DNA of 64,000 bases from Phytohabitans houttuyneae (GCF_011764425.1 NZ_BLPF01000001.1:3835001-3899000), one strand, 5' to 3'. Shown: positions 1 to 6,416, numbered from the stretch's first letter. Notes: generated by a model not told the origin, from the letters alone. Translations and numbers: made by a program.

Positions 1-131
1 TCCGCGACACGCGCCGTAACCCGTGTGCCGCCGTCGATGTAGGAGTAGCCCACCGTGTCCCGGAATACCCGGCCGGCGCGGACGTCCGCGAGGAGGGCGA
101 GCCGGGTAGGCGTCGGGTGCAGGTCGCTCAT
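1..131 (-). CDS. Hypothetical protein, N-terminal part only (runs off the left edge)
   Basis: Forty-three codons are visible from an ATG at 131 down to the window edge. The start overlaps the stop of a 19-residue ORF as ATGA, which points to translational coupling. The visible part contains LALLADVRAGRVFRD, a basic alpha-helical stretch, followed by a beta-like YSYIDGGTRVT. This could be the start of a small winged-helix protein, but too little is present to assign a family. Confidence 0.55.
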   Translation of the reverse strand, partial: MSDLHPTPTRLALLADVRAGRVFRDTVGYSYIDGGTRVTARVA

Positions 132-187
132 CCGACAGCCCTTCGCCCGCGCGGCCTCTCGGGCGCGATCGTCATCGTCTCGGGCAT
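128..187 (-). CDS. 19-residue leader ORF coupled to the next gene
   Basis: The ATG at 187 is preceded by a strong GGAGGT four bases upstream. The frame encodes MPETMTIAPERPRGRRAVG and its TGA overlaps the ATG of the following gene. The strong ribosome site and overlap suggest it is translated, either as a leader that couples translation or as a tiny basic protein. It lies directly downstream of the palindromic operators at 211-261. No function is recognised. Confidence 0.45.
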   Translation of the reverse strand: MPETMTIAPERPRGRRAVG

Positions 188-210
188 AGGTACCTCCAGT
201 GGTCTACACA

Positions 211-261
211 ATCTGGTTAACCAGATTCTACGACGGCGGACGACAGTTTGGTTAACCAGAT
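211..261. promoter_or_regulatory. Double palindromic operator in a divergent intergenic region
   Basis: A perfect 16-bp palindrome ATCTGGTTAACCAGAT (211-226) is followed by a second copy of its core TGGTTAACCA (249-258), with centres 35 bp apart. The pair sits between the minus-strand ORF starting at 187 and the plus-strand gene starting at 276, so one bound dimer pair could control both. The adjacent ribbon-helix-helix-like protein is the obvious candidate ligand (inference). Confidence 0.65.
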
Positions 262-275
262 GAGAGACTGATCGA

Positions 276-542
276 GTGACAGACGAGCGGAAGAGTCCGG
301 ACCGGCACGAAACCCGGTCCGGTGTGCTCGCCCGCCCCGATCCCGAGCTGCGCAAGGAGGCTCAGCGCACACTTGCGGAGCACGGCTGGACGATGAACCA
401 GTTCCTCATCGCCTGCCTCGCCCTGGTCGTCGGCAACCCAGCGGCGATGCTGAAGAGCCTGGAGCGGTTCAAGCCGCCAGTGAAGAAGCCCGGCCCAAAG
501 CCTGGTCGGAAAGCCGCCCGGAAGGGTCGGCCCACGCCGTAG
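276..542 (+). CDS. Small ribbon-helix-helix-like DNA-binding protein
   Basis: 88 residues from a GTG start. The middle (about 20-65) reads RPDPELRKEAQRTLAEHGWT followed by MNQFLIACLALVVGN, a beta strand plus two helices as in Arc/MetJ-type ribbon-helix-helix proteins with toxin-antitoxin or plasmid-maintenance roles. The C terminus is a Lys/Arg/Pro-rich tail (KKPGPKPGRKAARKGR) that could bind DNA nonspecifically. It starts 15 bp after the second operator palindrome, consistent with autoregulation. The family call rests on pattern only. Confidence 0.6.
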   Translation: MTDERKSPDRHETRSGVLARPDPELRKEAQRTLAEHGWTMNQFLIACLALVVGNPAAMLKSLERFKPPVKKPGPKPGRKAARKGRPTP

Positions 543-551
543 ATTCGGATC

Positions 552-806
552 ATGGCCGCATTCGATGTGAACAAGTGGTGGGCCGGGCTCAGCCAGCAGG
601 ACCGCGACCTGGCACTGCACTGGCGGCACGCCAATCCGCTACCCAACATCGTCATCGAGCGACTTAATCGCCACGGCGTCATGACCGGTTCGGGCTCCGG
701 CAACGAACCGACGTCGAGGTGGGAGTGGGCAAGCGAGGTTCACGGGTTCCTGTGCGCCGAGGCGGGCGATACCGACATGGGAGGCTTCTGGGCTCCGGCC
801 ACCTAA
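552..806 (+). CDS. Small Trp-rich hypothetical protein, paralogue 1
   Basis: 84 residues, ATG start, nine bases after the preceding gene. The N terminus MAAFDVNKWWAGLSQQDRDL is clearly related to that of the next gene (FDV-x2-WWAGL-x2-Q-x-R-x-LA), so the two are tandem duplicates. Rich in Trp and charged residues, with no membrane segment and no recognised domain. The position after the RHH gene suggests one small operon. Confidence 0.6.
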   Translation: MAAFDVNKWWAGLSQQDRDLALHWRHANPLPNIVIERLNRHGVMTGSGSGNEPTSRWEWASEVHGFLCAEAGDTDMGGFWAPAT

Positions 807-834
807 CCGGTCCATCCGGCGTACCGTCTGGATC

Positions 835-1035
835 ATGGCCGAGTTCGACGTAGACGAGTGGTGGGCCGGACTCACCGACCAAGAACGCGAACTCGCCCAA
901 CGCCACCGCGACGACGACCCCTTGCACCCCGAAGTCGTCCGCCAACTCCACGCCGACGGCGTAACCGTCCAAACGTCACAGTGGTGGCATTGGACGCCCG
1001 AAGTCCGCGACTACCTCGCCGGAGGATGCGAGTAG
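835..1035 (+). CDS. Small Trp-rich hypothetical protein, paralogue 2
   Basis: 66 residues, ATG start. Shares the FDV-x2-WWAGL-x2-Q-x-R-x-LA signature and a later W-x-W-x-P/S-EVR/H motif with the upstream paralogue, but lacks about 18 residues in the middle. The same orientation and 28-bp gap suggest co-transcription. Strongly acidic. Function unknown. Confidence 0.6.
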   Translation: MAEFDVDEWWAGLTDQERELAQRHRDDDPLHPEVVRQLHADGVTVQTSQWWHWTPEVRDYLAGGCE

Positions 1036-1042
1036 TTGGCAG

Positions 1043-1588
1043 TCACCGGCGCCGAACACGCCGCGAGTGAACCCGGGTCCGCCTGGGAATTTGGCGACTC
1101 ATGTCGTGCCAATGGCCGAAGTCGGGAGAACGGCCACATTCGCATGGGTCCTCGCCATCCGCCAACTTGAACTCAAGCGTGAGGCGGACATCCTTTATGT
1201 CGGGATCGAGTCCACGTTCGACTGCCCGCGCCCCACGACGACCTGTCGACGGTCGAATCACGGTGCCGAAGCCCTGTGGCGGCATCTCGACCTCCTCGGG
1301 CCGGGCTTGCTTGCCGTCGGTGAACACCGTTGTAGTTCTCACCACATAGCGCCGCCAGGTGAGGTTATGAAGCTCCAGCCAATAAGGCATGTCGGCGGGC
1401 GCGTGCTTGATCTCGTATCGAGGCGCCAGCTCCTCATGGCGGCGTGCGGCCTCGATTCGGGCCACGGTTTTGGCGGCTTCAGTCGATGCCTCCGCGGCTT
1501 GGGTCGCCTTTTCGCTGATCCAGAGCGCAACGCAGGCGGCTGCGGCGGATGCGACGGTGGCGATGCAAGCGAACGCCTCAATGACCAC
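1043..1588 (-). CDS. Membrane-anchored hypothetical protein
   Basis: About 181 residues from a GTG at 1588; the frame is open further upstream, so the start is uncertain. It begins with a hydrophobic segment (AFACIATVASAAAACVALWI), then an Ala/Glu-rich helix (EKATQAAEASTEAAKTVARIE) likely to form a coiled coil, then a probable beta-rich C-terminal domain ending with a CECG pair. The pattern is a single-pass membrane protein with a cytoplasmic sensor or scaffold domain. It converges with the small plus-strand gene at 835-1035. Confidence 0.5.
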   Translation of the reverse strand: MVIEAFACIATVASAAAACVALWISEKATQAAEASTEAAKTVARIEAARRHEELAPRYEIKHAPADMPYWLELHNLTWRRYVVRTTTVFTDGKQARPEEVEMPPQGFGTVIRPSTGRRGARAVERGLDPDIKDVRLTLEFKLADGEDPCECGRSPDFGHWHDMSRQIPRRTRVHSRRVRRR

Positions 1589-1974
1589 GAGATCAGCATG
1601 ATCCGAGTTGGCGGACGTGGGTGGGCGTATCGAGAAGGATCGCAACCCAGCGACGCACAAAGGGCGGGCCTGGGTGTCATCCCGACAACCCGCCGCCCCT
1701 GAGGCTGGGTGCACGAGGCGGGATCCTCCGTGCCCATGGGCAAGGCATCTCGCCCTGGTGCGTGGTGGCCGGCTTGGGCCGCTGTAGCGGGTGGCACCGT
1801 TTCCAATGCCTGACAACCACCCATGCAACCCCTGATTCTACCGGGCATTCGCAGGTGTCGGTACCGCGAAAGGGTTACGCCGCAAGGGATAACGGCTCTT
1901 GCGCGTCAGCCTCCGTCGCAACCACCTCAGCGCCGTGATGGGTTGCGGGATTCATCCCGTCTCTATGCGGGGTT
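1589..1974. other. 386-bp stretch without a supported gene
   Basis: Open frames here lack ribosome sites and have low-complexity, Arg/Pro-rich shadow composition. It holds the upstream region of the 1043-1588 gene and the downstream region of the gene at 1975-2250. I see no tRNA, clear terminator or repeat in it. Confidence 0.5.
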
Positions 1975-2250
1975 CTATCCGTCACGCCGGTCGGGGACCT
2001 GGTCGGTGCGGATGACGATCCAGCCCGCGTTGATCGAAGAGTCGCCGGTGCGGACGGAGGCGCTCGCGGAGACCGTGCTGTTGTCCATAGGGTCCGGGTG
2101 GTAGGCGGCCGGGAGTGGCTCCTCGTGCAGCCAGCCGGTTTCTCGGGCGCCGAACAGCGGCACACCGAACACGATGAGCGCCGCGGTGCCGGCGGTGATC
2201 TGCCGACCAACCCTGCAGCCGGGGCACTTCGGGTCGTAGGTCATGGCCAT
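1975..2250 (-). CDS. Small membrane protein with an N-terminal CxxC
   Basis: 91 residues. The N terminus carries a CPGC pair, then one hydrophobic segment (ITAGTAALIVFGVPLFG, about 17-33), then a polar extracytoplasmic domain (GWLHEEPLPAAYHPDPMD and a Ser/Thr-rich beta region). The CxxC could bind zinc or act in thiol chemistry. No convincing ribosome site is visible; ATGs at 2250 and 2244 are both possible starts. Family not recognised. Confidence 0.5.
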   Translation of the reverse strand: MAMTYDPKCPGCRVGRQITAGTAALIVFGVPLFGARETGWLHEEPLPAAYHPDPMDNSTVSASASVRTGDSSINAGWIVIRTDQVPDRRDG

Positions 2251-2380
2251 GAGTGTGCCGGTGGACGTTCACGCGGTGGGGGTGCACAAGGGTGTATAGG
2301 GGTGCATATTGCCGTCGTCTGAGCGTGCTGACCTGCGACGAGGATCACGAACGGTCATCTGGTGGAGCGCAGATCGTCGC

Positions 2381-2650
2381 TCACGTCGGTAGCGTATCGC
2401 CGTCCTTGGACGGCTTGATCTCGTACACGGTGGCGCCGTCGATCTCCCCGGCGGTGACCTTGTAGCCGACCTGCCGCGCCCACTCGACGTGATCGCCAGG
2501 CGGCGCGACGATCACGTCTGCCTCGCCGAGGTCGAGCTGGGTAAGTGCCTCCCGGAAGCCGGGGTCGGGTCCTAGTCGGTCATCCGGGGACGCTACCGCC
2601 GGGGTGTGACCTGCGCAAAGGTCGTGGACGGGTAGGGCGGTATCGCGCAT
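2381..2650 (-). CDS. Hypothetical protein
   Basis: About 89 residues if the ATG at 2650 is used; the frame stays open to 2785. The C-terminal half (LTQLDLGEADVIVAPPGDHV, then EWARQVGYKVTAGEIDGATVYEI) looks like a compact alpha/beta domain. No membrane segment or known motif. The AG-poor upstream region makes the start uncertain. Confidence 0.4.
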   Translation of the reverse strand: MRDTALPVHDLCAGHTPAVASPDDRLGPDPGFREALTQLDLGEADVIVAPPGDHVEWARQVGYKVTAGEIDGATVYEIKPSKDGDTLPT

Positions 2651-2740
2651 GGTGAACCACTTATTCAGTCTCTTGTGGACAGAAATTCGCCGTGTCAGGC
2701 TGAGGGTGTCAGAGGGAAGCGGGCAACCGCTAAGCCTGGC

Positions 2741-2837
2741 AGGGGGCTGAGTCTCTGCCCCCACCCCGCTCCCGGGGGTGCTCACGAGACAGGGGGCTGG
2801 TCTCTGCTCCCGCCCTCACCAAGGGCGCTCACGAGGC
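2741..2837. repeat. Tandem direct repeat, two ~50-bp units
   Basis: Unit 1 (2741-2790) and unit 2 (2791-2837) both begin AGGGGGCTG, continue with GTCTCTGC and end with GCTCACGAG. They lie in a 337-bp stretch (2651-2987) with no supported gene, upstream of the gene ending at 2381. Each unit also contains short internal inverted stretches. Could be protein-binding iterons or a slippage duplication. Confidence 0.55.
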
Positions 2838-2987
2838 GGGATCGGGAGGCATCCCAGCGGACGCGCGAAACGACTCGACACGATGCCGGAGGTAGCCGGC
2901 CGGGGATCCGCCCCGAGGCGAGGGCCACGACAGCGGGCAAGCGCGAGCGGCCAGGCGGCACCAACCGCCTCGGCCGCTCTCGCGCGT

Positions 2988-3314
2988 CTACGGGTAGTCC
3001 GCGACCCGGCAGGTCGCCAGGCTCAGCCAGCCGTGCTCCTCCGCCAGCTCGAGGTAGCGGTGCTCGTCGCCGGCGGCTTCCTCCCACAGCACCGTGGGCA
3101 TGATCCGCGGGCGCTGCTTGCGCGGGTCTACAGGCTCCCGCACCGCGAGGACCTCGTCGACCAGGCGGGCATCGGCGAGGAACGGGGCGGCGGCCTCGAC
3201 GGCGGCGCGGGCCAGCTGCTCGGGGTTGCAGCCGCCGGTACCGGTCAACGATTGTGTGATGGCGGCCGCGGCGACGTCGACGGCGGCGGCGCGGAGATCG
3301 TCAGCGAGGGACAT
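2988..3314 (-). CDS. Hypothetical soluble protein
   Basis: 108 residues from MSLADDLRAAAVDVAAAA at 3314. The N-terminal half is Ala-rich helix and the second half contains PRIMPTVLWEEAAGDEHRY, then LELAEEHGWLSLATCR. No membrane segment. Five bases separate it from the upstream membrane-protein gene, so they are probably co-transcribed. No family recognised. Confidence 0.5.
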   Translation of the reverse strand: MSLADDLRAAAVDVAAAAITQSLTGTGGCNPEQLARAAVEAAAPFLADARLVDEVLAVREPVDPRKQRPRIMPTVLWEEAAGDEHRYLELAEEHGWLSLATCRVADYP

Positions 3315-3319
3315 GTGGA

Positions 3320-3652
3320 TCAGCTTGGCGGCCTGCGGCGGTTGGTGGAAGAACCCCACCGAACGCCGATCAGCCACGGCGTCAGTTTGGGCAGCCGGCC
3401 GCGGAGCCGGGCGATCGTCATGTCCCAGTCCATGGTGATGGCCAAGAGGGCGAGAGCCGCGAGCGGGAGTTCCATCCACTGGCTGGTGGCGGCGGCGTAG
3501 GCGGCGACAGCGACTGCGGCGAGCGTGCACAAGGCGAGGAGTGCCAGCCCTGCGTGGACCCGGTCAGGGTCGTCGGCTTTCGTCAGGAGGCCCGAAACGA
3601 CGAGGAGCGGTATCAGGGCCATCAGTGTGAGTGACAGGTAGATGCCGGTCAT
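3320..3652 (-). CDS. Small multi-pass membrane protein
   Basis: 110 residues with about three hydrophobic segments: LSLTLMALIPLLVVSGLL near the N terminus, AGLALLALCTLAAVAVAAYA in the middle, and LPLAALALLAI. The C terminus is basic (RLRGRLPKL...NRRRPPS). Its ATG overlaps the stop of a 25-codon ORF (ATGA). The size and topology resemble small phage or mobile-element membrane proteins, but nothing specific is recognised. Confidence 0.5.
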   Translation of the reverse strand: MTGIYLSLTLMALIPLLVVSGLLTKADDPDRVHAGLALLALCTLAAVAVAAYAAATSQWMELPLAALALLAITMDWDMTIARLRGRLPKLTPWLIGVRWGSSTNRRRPPS

Positions 3653-3726
3653 TCGCGGACGATACGCACGACGCCGGTCCGGGAGAGATCCACGGTTCGG
3701 TCAGGATCAGCGTTAACGGCACCCAT
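3649..3726 (-). CDS. 25-residue ORF overlapping the membrane-protein gene
   Basis: ATG at 3726 encodes MGAVNADPDRTVDLSRTGVV and a few more residues. Its TGA overlaps the next ATG by one base. No clear ribosome site, so the support is only the coupling arrangement, which recurs throughout this minus-strand block. Confidence 0.3.
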   Translation of the reverse strand: MGAVNADPDRTVDLSRTGVVRIVRE

Positions 3727-3756
3727 ACGGGTGACGGGTTGGCGACACCGCCGCGG

Positions 3757-4065
3757 TCACCGTTGCCGACGCTCTCGCTCCAGTGCCTCCATGGTCGCCT
3801 CCGCGACTGCGACTCCGACCGACGGTTCACGCGCGTCCGGCACGTCAAGCCAGGCCGGCGGATGTACCGCTTCCTCTGCCGCGATCATCGCCCGGTCTCG
3901 GGTGTCGCCCAGCCACCCTCTCTCCATGATGGGTTCGGCTGCTGCCGCGCCTTGCTGAAAGACGACTGGGAACAGGCCCTCCTGCCCGTCGACCTCGGTC
4001 CAGGCGACGATCCGCGCGACCCGATCTGGGGATGTGGCGATCCACAGCGGGTACGGCTGGGGCAT
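3757..4065 (-). CDS. Hypothetical protein
   Basis: 102 residues from an ATG at 4065 that overlaps the upstream stop as TGATG. The sequence begins MPQPYPLWIATSPDRVARIV and continues with a beta-strand-like segment (AWTEVDGQEGLFPVVFQ), then a charged helix ending EALERERRQR. Part of a three-gene coupled set (4849 to 3757). No family recognised. Confidence 0.5.
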   Translation of the reverse strand: MPQPYPLWIATSPDRVARIVAWTEVDGQEGLFPVVFQQGAAAAEPIMERGWLGDTRDRAMIAAEEAVHPPAWLDVPDAREPSVGVAVAEATMEALERERRQR

Positions 4066-4298
4066 CACGCGGCGGCCTCCGTCGAATGGCTGCCGGGCCA
4101 CACCAGCGTCACCCGGACGATCGGGTCCCCCTCGGCTGCGATCTTCTTCCGCCGGGCTGTATCGCGGGCGGCCCGGAGAACGGTGTCGGGAGACTGCCGC
4201 ACCCGCCACCACGGCACGGTGATCGTCACCTCGTCAGCACCCTCAGTGCTCATAGATCCATGGTGGCGTATGGGTCCGACAAAGTCGATCGGGATCAC
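4065..4298 (-). CDS. Hypothetical protein
   Basis: 77 residues from a GTG at 4298 overlapping the upstream stop as GTGA; an alternative ATG lies at 4253. Contains DEVTITVPWWRVRQSPDTVL followed by a basic helix (RAARDTARRKKIAAEGD), and ends with VTLVWPG. Translationally coupled at both ends. Function unknown. Confidence 0.5.
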   Translation of the reverse strand: MIPIDFVGPIRHHGSMSTEGADEVTITVPWWRVRQSPDTVLRAARDTARRKKIAAEGDPIVRVTLVWPGSHSTEAAA

Positions 4299-4849
4299 TC
4301 CGACAGCGGCTTCACTGGCACGTACATCTGCCCATCCGCCCGGTTACGCCAATACCGCCGCCCGGCGTTCCGACACAGCATGCAACCCACCACCTGCGGC
4401 TCGCCGGGCCTTGGCGCCCAGGCGCCGCCCTGACCGCAGCACGTGGGCGTTGGCGGCGGCGACGGCCGCCACGCCTCGCCGCGGCTCTGCCGCCGCTGCT
4501 GCTCATCCCACCAACCCACCGGATTGCCGCCGTCCGGGGGAAGAGACGCGCGTACGTCGAAACCTTCGGGACACAGCACGCGAAGCGCGGAATCCACTGC
4601 GCCGGCTGGCTCCACCCGCAACTCAAGCTGCTTGCCCTCGCTGTTGCCGTCACGATGCCGGGAAATGCGCCAAAGGGCCGCAGCCTGGATCGGTGTCAGA
4701 GGTCCCTCGATGACGAACTCGCGGCGGCGCGTGGTGATCTGCGCACCGGCCGCACGCAGGTATGCGCTCACGGTCCGCAGGTCCTCGACGCCGGGCACGG
4801 TGACGAAGATCCGCGGGAGGGTAGCGTCGGTCATGGGGTCATCGTGCAC
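4295..4849 (-). CDS. Hypothetical protein with a C-terminal Cys cluster
   Basis: 184 residues. The N-terminal domain (LPRIFVTVPGVEDLRTVSAY... FVIEGPLTPIQAAALWRI) looks alpha/beta. The C-terminal third carries TCCGQGG and VGCMLCRNAGRRYW, two Cys pairs that could form a zinc ribbon. First gene of the coupled set running to 3757. Starts at 4849 or 4834 are both possible. Confidence 0.55.
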   Translation of the reverse strand: MHDDPMTDATLPRIFVTVPGVEDLRTVSAYLRAAGAQITTRRREFVIEGPLTPIQAAALWRISRHRDGNSEGKQLELRVEPAGAVDSALRVLCPEGFDVRASLPPDGGNPVGWWDEQQRRQSRGEAWRPSPPPTPTCCGQGGAWAPRPGEPQVVGCMLCRNAGRRYWRNRADGQMYVPVKPLSE

Positions 4850-4975
4850 GGCCGGTCCGACATACCGACGCTGACCAGCGTCGCGAGCCCGGGTGACGAT
4901 CCCGGCAGGCCGCCGTTATGAGCAGCGGCTGGACCCAACGTCCGCCCGCGAAGGGCTCCGCAGTGGATGGCATCG

Positions 4976-5049
4976 AGGCGAAGCCGGGACTCGAACCCGT
5001 ATCACGCGTTTTGCAGGCGCGGCGCCCACCCAGAACGATCACTTCGCCG
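4976..5049 (-). tRNA. tRNA-Cys(GCA)
   Basis: Perfect acceptor stem (4977-4983 with 5043-5049), T arm, and anticodon loop read as codon TGC. U73, the normal Cys discriminator. No encoded CCA. Last gene of the array in the direction of transcription. Confidence 0.9.
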
Positions 5050-5053
5050 TGCG

Positions 5054-5126
5054 TGCCCCCGGACCGATTCGAACGGCCGGCCTTCAGGTTCGGAACCTGG
5101 TGCTCTATCCGCTGAGCTACGAGGGC
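5054..5126 (-). tRNA. tRNA-Arg(CCG)
   Basis: Cloverleaf with G-U wobbles in acceptor and T stems, A73, short variable loop and anticodon CCG. No encoded CCA. Confidence 0.9.
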
Positions 5127-5130
5127 ATCG

Positions 5131-5212
5131 TGCGCGTCCCTGGACTCGAACCAGGCATGCACGAGGGCAACGGTTTTACAGACCGCCGGGCGACCAGCCG
5201 CCCACGACGCGC
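5131..5212 (-). tRNA. tRNA-Tyr(GTA)
   Basis: Perfect acceptor stem (5132-5138 with 5206-5212), anticodon GTA, 14-nt variable arm as expected for bacterial class II Tyr, A73. No encoded CCA. Confidence 0.9.
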
Positions 5213-5213
5213 T

Positions 5214-5288
5214 TGGGGTGACGGACGGGAGTTGAACCCGCAACCACTGGGGCCACATCCCAGCGCTCCACCGTTGAGCTACCGTCAC
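5214..5288 (-). tRNA. tRNA-His(GTG)
   Basis: Perfect acceptor and anticodon stems, anticodon GTG, C73 and encoded CCA (5214-5216). The base before position 1 is U, not the G-1 that bacterial His tRNAs normally encode. Confidence 0.85.
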
Positions 5289-5290
5289 AG

Positions 5291-5362
5291 TGCCCGCGGA
5301 GGGTGTCGAACCCCCGGCCTCCTGGGTGTGGACCAGGCGCTCTTCCGTTGAGCTACACAGGC
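5291..5362 (-). tRNA. tRNA-Val(CAC) with C33
   Basis: Acceptor stem with two G-U pairs, A73, anticodon CAC in a perfectly paired stem. The anticodon loop is U32-C33-CAC-A37-C38, lacking the near-universal U33. Confidence 0.8.
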
Positions 5363-5374
5363 ATCCGCACGACG

Positions 5375-5448
5375 TGCGCCGCGCGAGAGTTGAACTCGCC
5401 ACAGTCCGCTTATAAGACGGCTCCCACCGACCGGATGGGCTGCGGCGC
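5375..5448 (-). tRNA. tRNA-Ile(TAT)
   Basis: Perfect acceptor and T stems, anticodon TAT (codon AUA), A73. Most bacteria read AUA with a lysidine-modified CAT tRNA, so a direct TAT anticodon is typical of phage or unusual sets. One outer anticodon-stem mismatch. Confidence 0.85.
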
Positions 5449-5452
5449 GAAG

Positions 5453-5534
5453 CGGAGGGAGCGGGATTCGAACCCGCGAGGGTGTGACCCCTACGCCGTT
5501 TCCAGCGGCGTGTCCGTGACCAGCCGGCCCCTCC
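5453..5534 (-). tRNA. tRNA-Ser(GGA)
   Basis: Class II cloverleaf with long variable arm, perfect anticodon stem, anticodon GGA, G73, one G-U pair in the acceptor stem. Confidence 0.9.
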
Positions 5535-5535
5535 A

Positions 5536-5626
5536 TGGCTCTGGCGGCAGGACTCGAACCTGCAGAAGGCTTGCGCCCGCCGGATTAACAGTCCGGACCG
5601 CTACCAAGATTACGGTTTACGCCAGA
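5536..5626 (-). tRNA. tRNA-Asn(GTT) with long variable arm
   Basis: Perfect acceptor stem (5540-5546 with 5620-5626), perfect anticodon and T stems, anticodon GTT, G73 and encoded CCA. The variable region is about 16 nt and can form its own short hairpin (GGC/GCC), as in class II tRNAs; normal Asn tRNAs have 5 nt. Confidence 0.8.
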
Positions 5627-5631
5627 ACGGG

Positions 5632-5705
5632 TAGCGTCGACGGGGTTCGAACCCGCACCATCCGGATTGAAAGTCCGGCGACCTGACCGGTTAGTCGACG
5701 ACGCC
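5632..5705 (-). tRNA. tRNA-Glu(TTC)
   Basis: Acceptor stem paired with one terminal G-U, perfect anticodon stem, anticodon TTC, A73, no encoded CCA. Confidence 0.9.
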
Positions 5706-5706
5706 A

Positions 5707-5782
5707 TGGTGTTCCGACCTGGGATCGAACCAGGGGCCTCCGCCGTGTCGAGGCGGTGCTCTGCCATCTGAGCTTCCGGAAC
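5707..5782 (-). tRNA. tRNA-Val(GAC) with C33
   Basis: Good acceptor, perfect T and anticodon stems, anticodon GAC, A73, encoded CCA. The loop is U32-C33-GAC-A37-C38, again lacking U33 like the Val(CAC) gene. Confidence 0.8.
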
Positions 5783-5784
5783 GG

Positions 5785-5860
5785 GAGCGAGGGCCGGATA
5801 CGAACCGACGAGCTCGGGCTTATGAGGCCCGCGGGAACGGCCGAACTTCCCCACCTCGCA
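5785..5860 (-). tRNA. Initiator-like tRNA-Met(CAT)
   Basis: Anticodon loop CTCATAA in a five-GC-pair stem. Initiator hallmarks: unpaired 1-72 end (U-U), UG at 8-9, purine-pyrimidine 11-24 pair, and GTCGG before the T loop. The T loop has U58 instead of the conserved A58, and position 31 is C rather than G. The only CAT tRNA in the array. Confidence 0.75.
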
Positions 5861-5861
5861 G

Positions 5862-5933
5862 TGCCGCCGAAGGGAATCGAACCCCCGCAATCCGCATTAA
5901 AAGTACGGAGCCCGGCCATCAGGCGCCGGCGGC
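5862..5933 (-). tRNA. tRNA-Lys(TTT)
   Basis: Perfect acceptor stem (5863-5869 with 5927-5933), anticodon TTT, A73, wobble pairs in the T stem, no encoded CCA. Confidence 0.9.
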
Positions 5934-5939
5934 ATGAAG

Positions 5940-6011
5940 TCTCCCGCCCAGGAGTTGAACCCGGACCCTCCGCTTAGGACGCGGGTGCTCTATCCATTGA
6001 GCTAGCGGGAG
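5940..6011 (-). tRNA. tRNA-Arg(CCT)
   Basis: Perfect acceptor stem (5941-5947 with 6005-6011), anticodon CCT, A73, short variable loop, no encoded CCA. Confidence 0.9.
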
Positions 6012-6015
6012 CAAG

Positions 6016-6088
6016 TCCCCCGGACCAGAGTCGAACTGGCACCCGTCCGCTTAGAAGGCGGCCGCTCGGTCCGTCGAGCTGCCGGGGG
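6016..6088 (-). tRNA. tRNA-Arg(TCT)
   Basis: Perfect acceptor stem (6017-6023 with 6082-6088), anticodon TCT, A73, one mismatch at the outer anticodon-stem pair. Confidence 0.88.
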
Positions 6089-6094
6089 ATGTCG

Positions 6095-6167
6095 TACGCC
6101 GGGAGGGACTCGAACCCTCGGCCCACCGCTTAAGAGGCGGTTGTCTCTGCCGCTGAGCTACCGGCGC
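6095..6167 (-). tRNA. tRNA-Lys(CTT)
   Basis: Acceptor stem with a terminal G-U, perfect T and anticodon stems, anticodon CTT, A73. Confidence 0.9.
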
Positions 6168-6168
6168 A

Positions 6169-6254
6169 TGGAGGAAGGTAGAGGAGTCGAACCCCCGCCG
6201 TTACCGACGGCCCGGCTTTCGAGACCGGTTGCCCACCGCTGGGCACTACCTTCC
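6169..6254 (-). tRNA. tRNA-Ser(CGA)
   Basis: Class II with long variable arm, perfect acceptor stem (6173-6179 with 6248-6254), anticodon CGA, encoded CCA. Discriminator is U73 rather than the usual Ser G73. Confidence 0.88.
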
Positions 6255-6258
6255 ACTG

Positions 6259-6333
6259 TCGGGCTGGCGGGATTTGAACCCACGACCCCTCGCTCCCGAA
6301 GCGAGTGCGCTGACCAAGCTGCGCTACAACCCG
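6259..6333 (-). tRNA. tRNA-Pro(CGG)
   Basis: Acceptor with one wobble, perfect anticodon stem, anticodon CGG, A73, no encoded CCA. Confidence 0.9.
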
Positions 6334-6334
6334 T

Positions 6335-6411
6335 TGGTCGGGACGGCCGTATTTGAACCGACGGCCGCCGGTCCCCCAGACCGGTGCGCTACCAAGCTGC
6401 GCCACGTCCCG
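6335..6411 (-). tRNA. tRNA-Pro(GGG)
   Basis: Perfect acceptor (6339-6345 with 6405-6411) and anticodon stems, anticodon GGG, A73, encoded CCA. The innermost T-stem pair is mismatched. Confidence 0.88.
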
Positions 6412-6416
6412 ATACG

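Noticed and set aside
1850-1960. tRNA-like or att-like motif (GGGATTCATCCC) near 1950
   Set aside because: No acceptor or anticodon stem could be formed, and no matching copy was seen elsewhere in the window.
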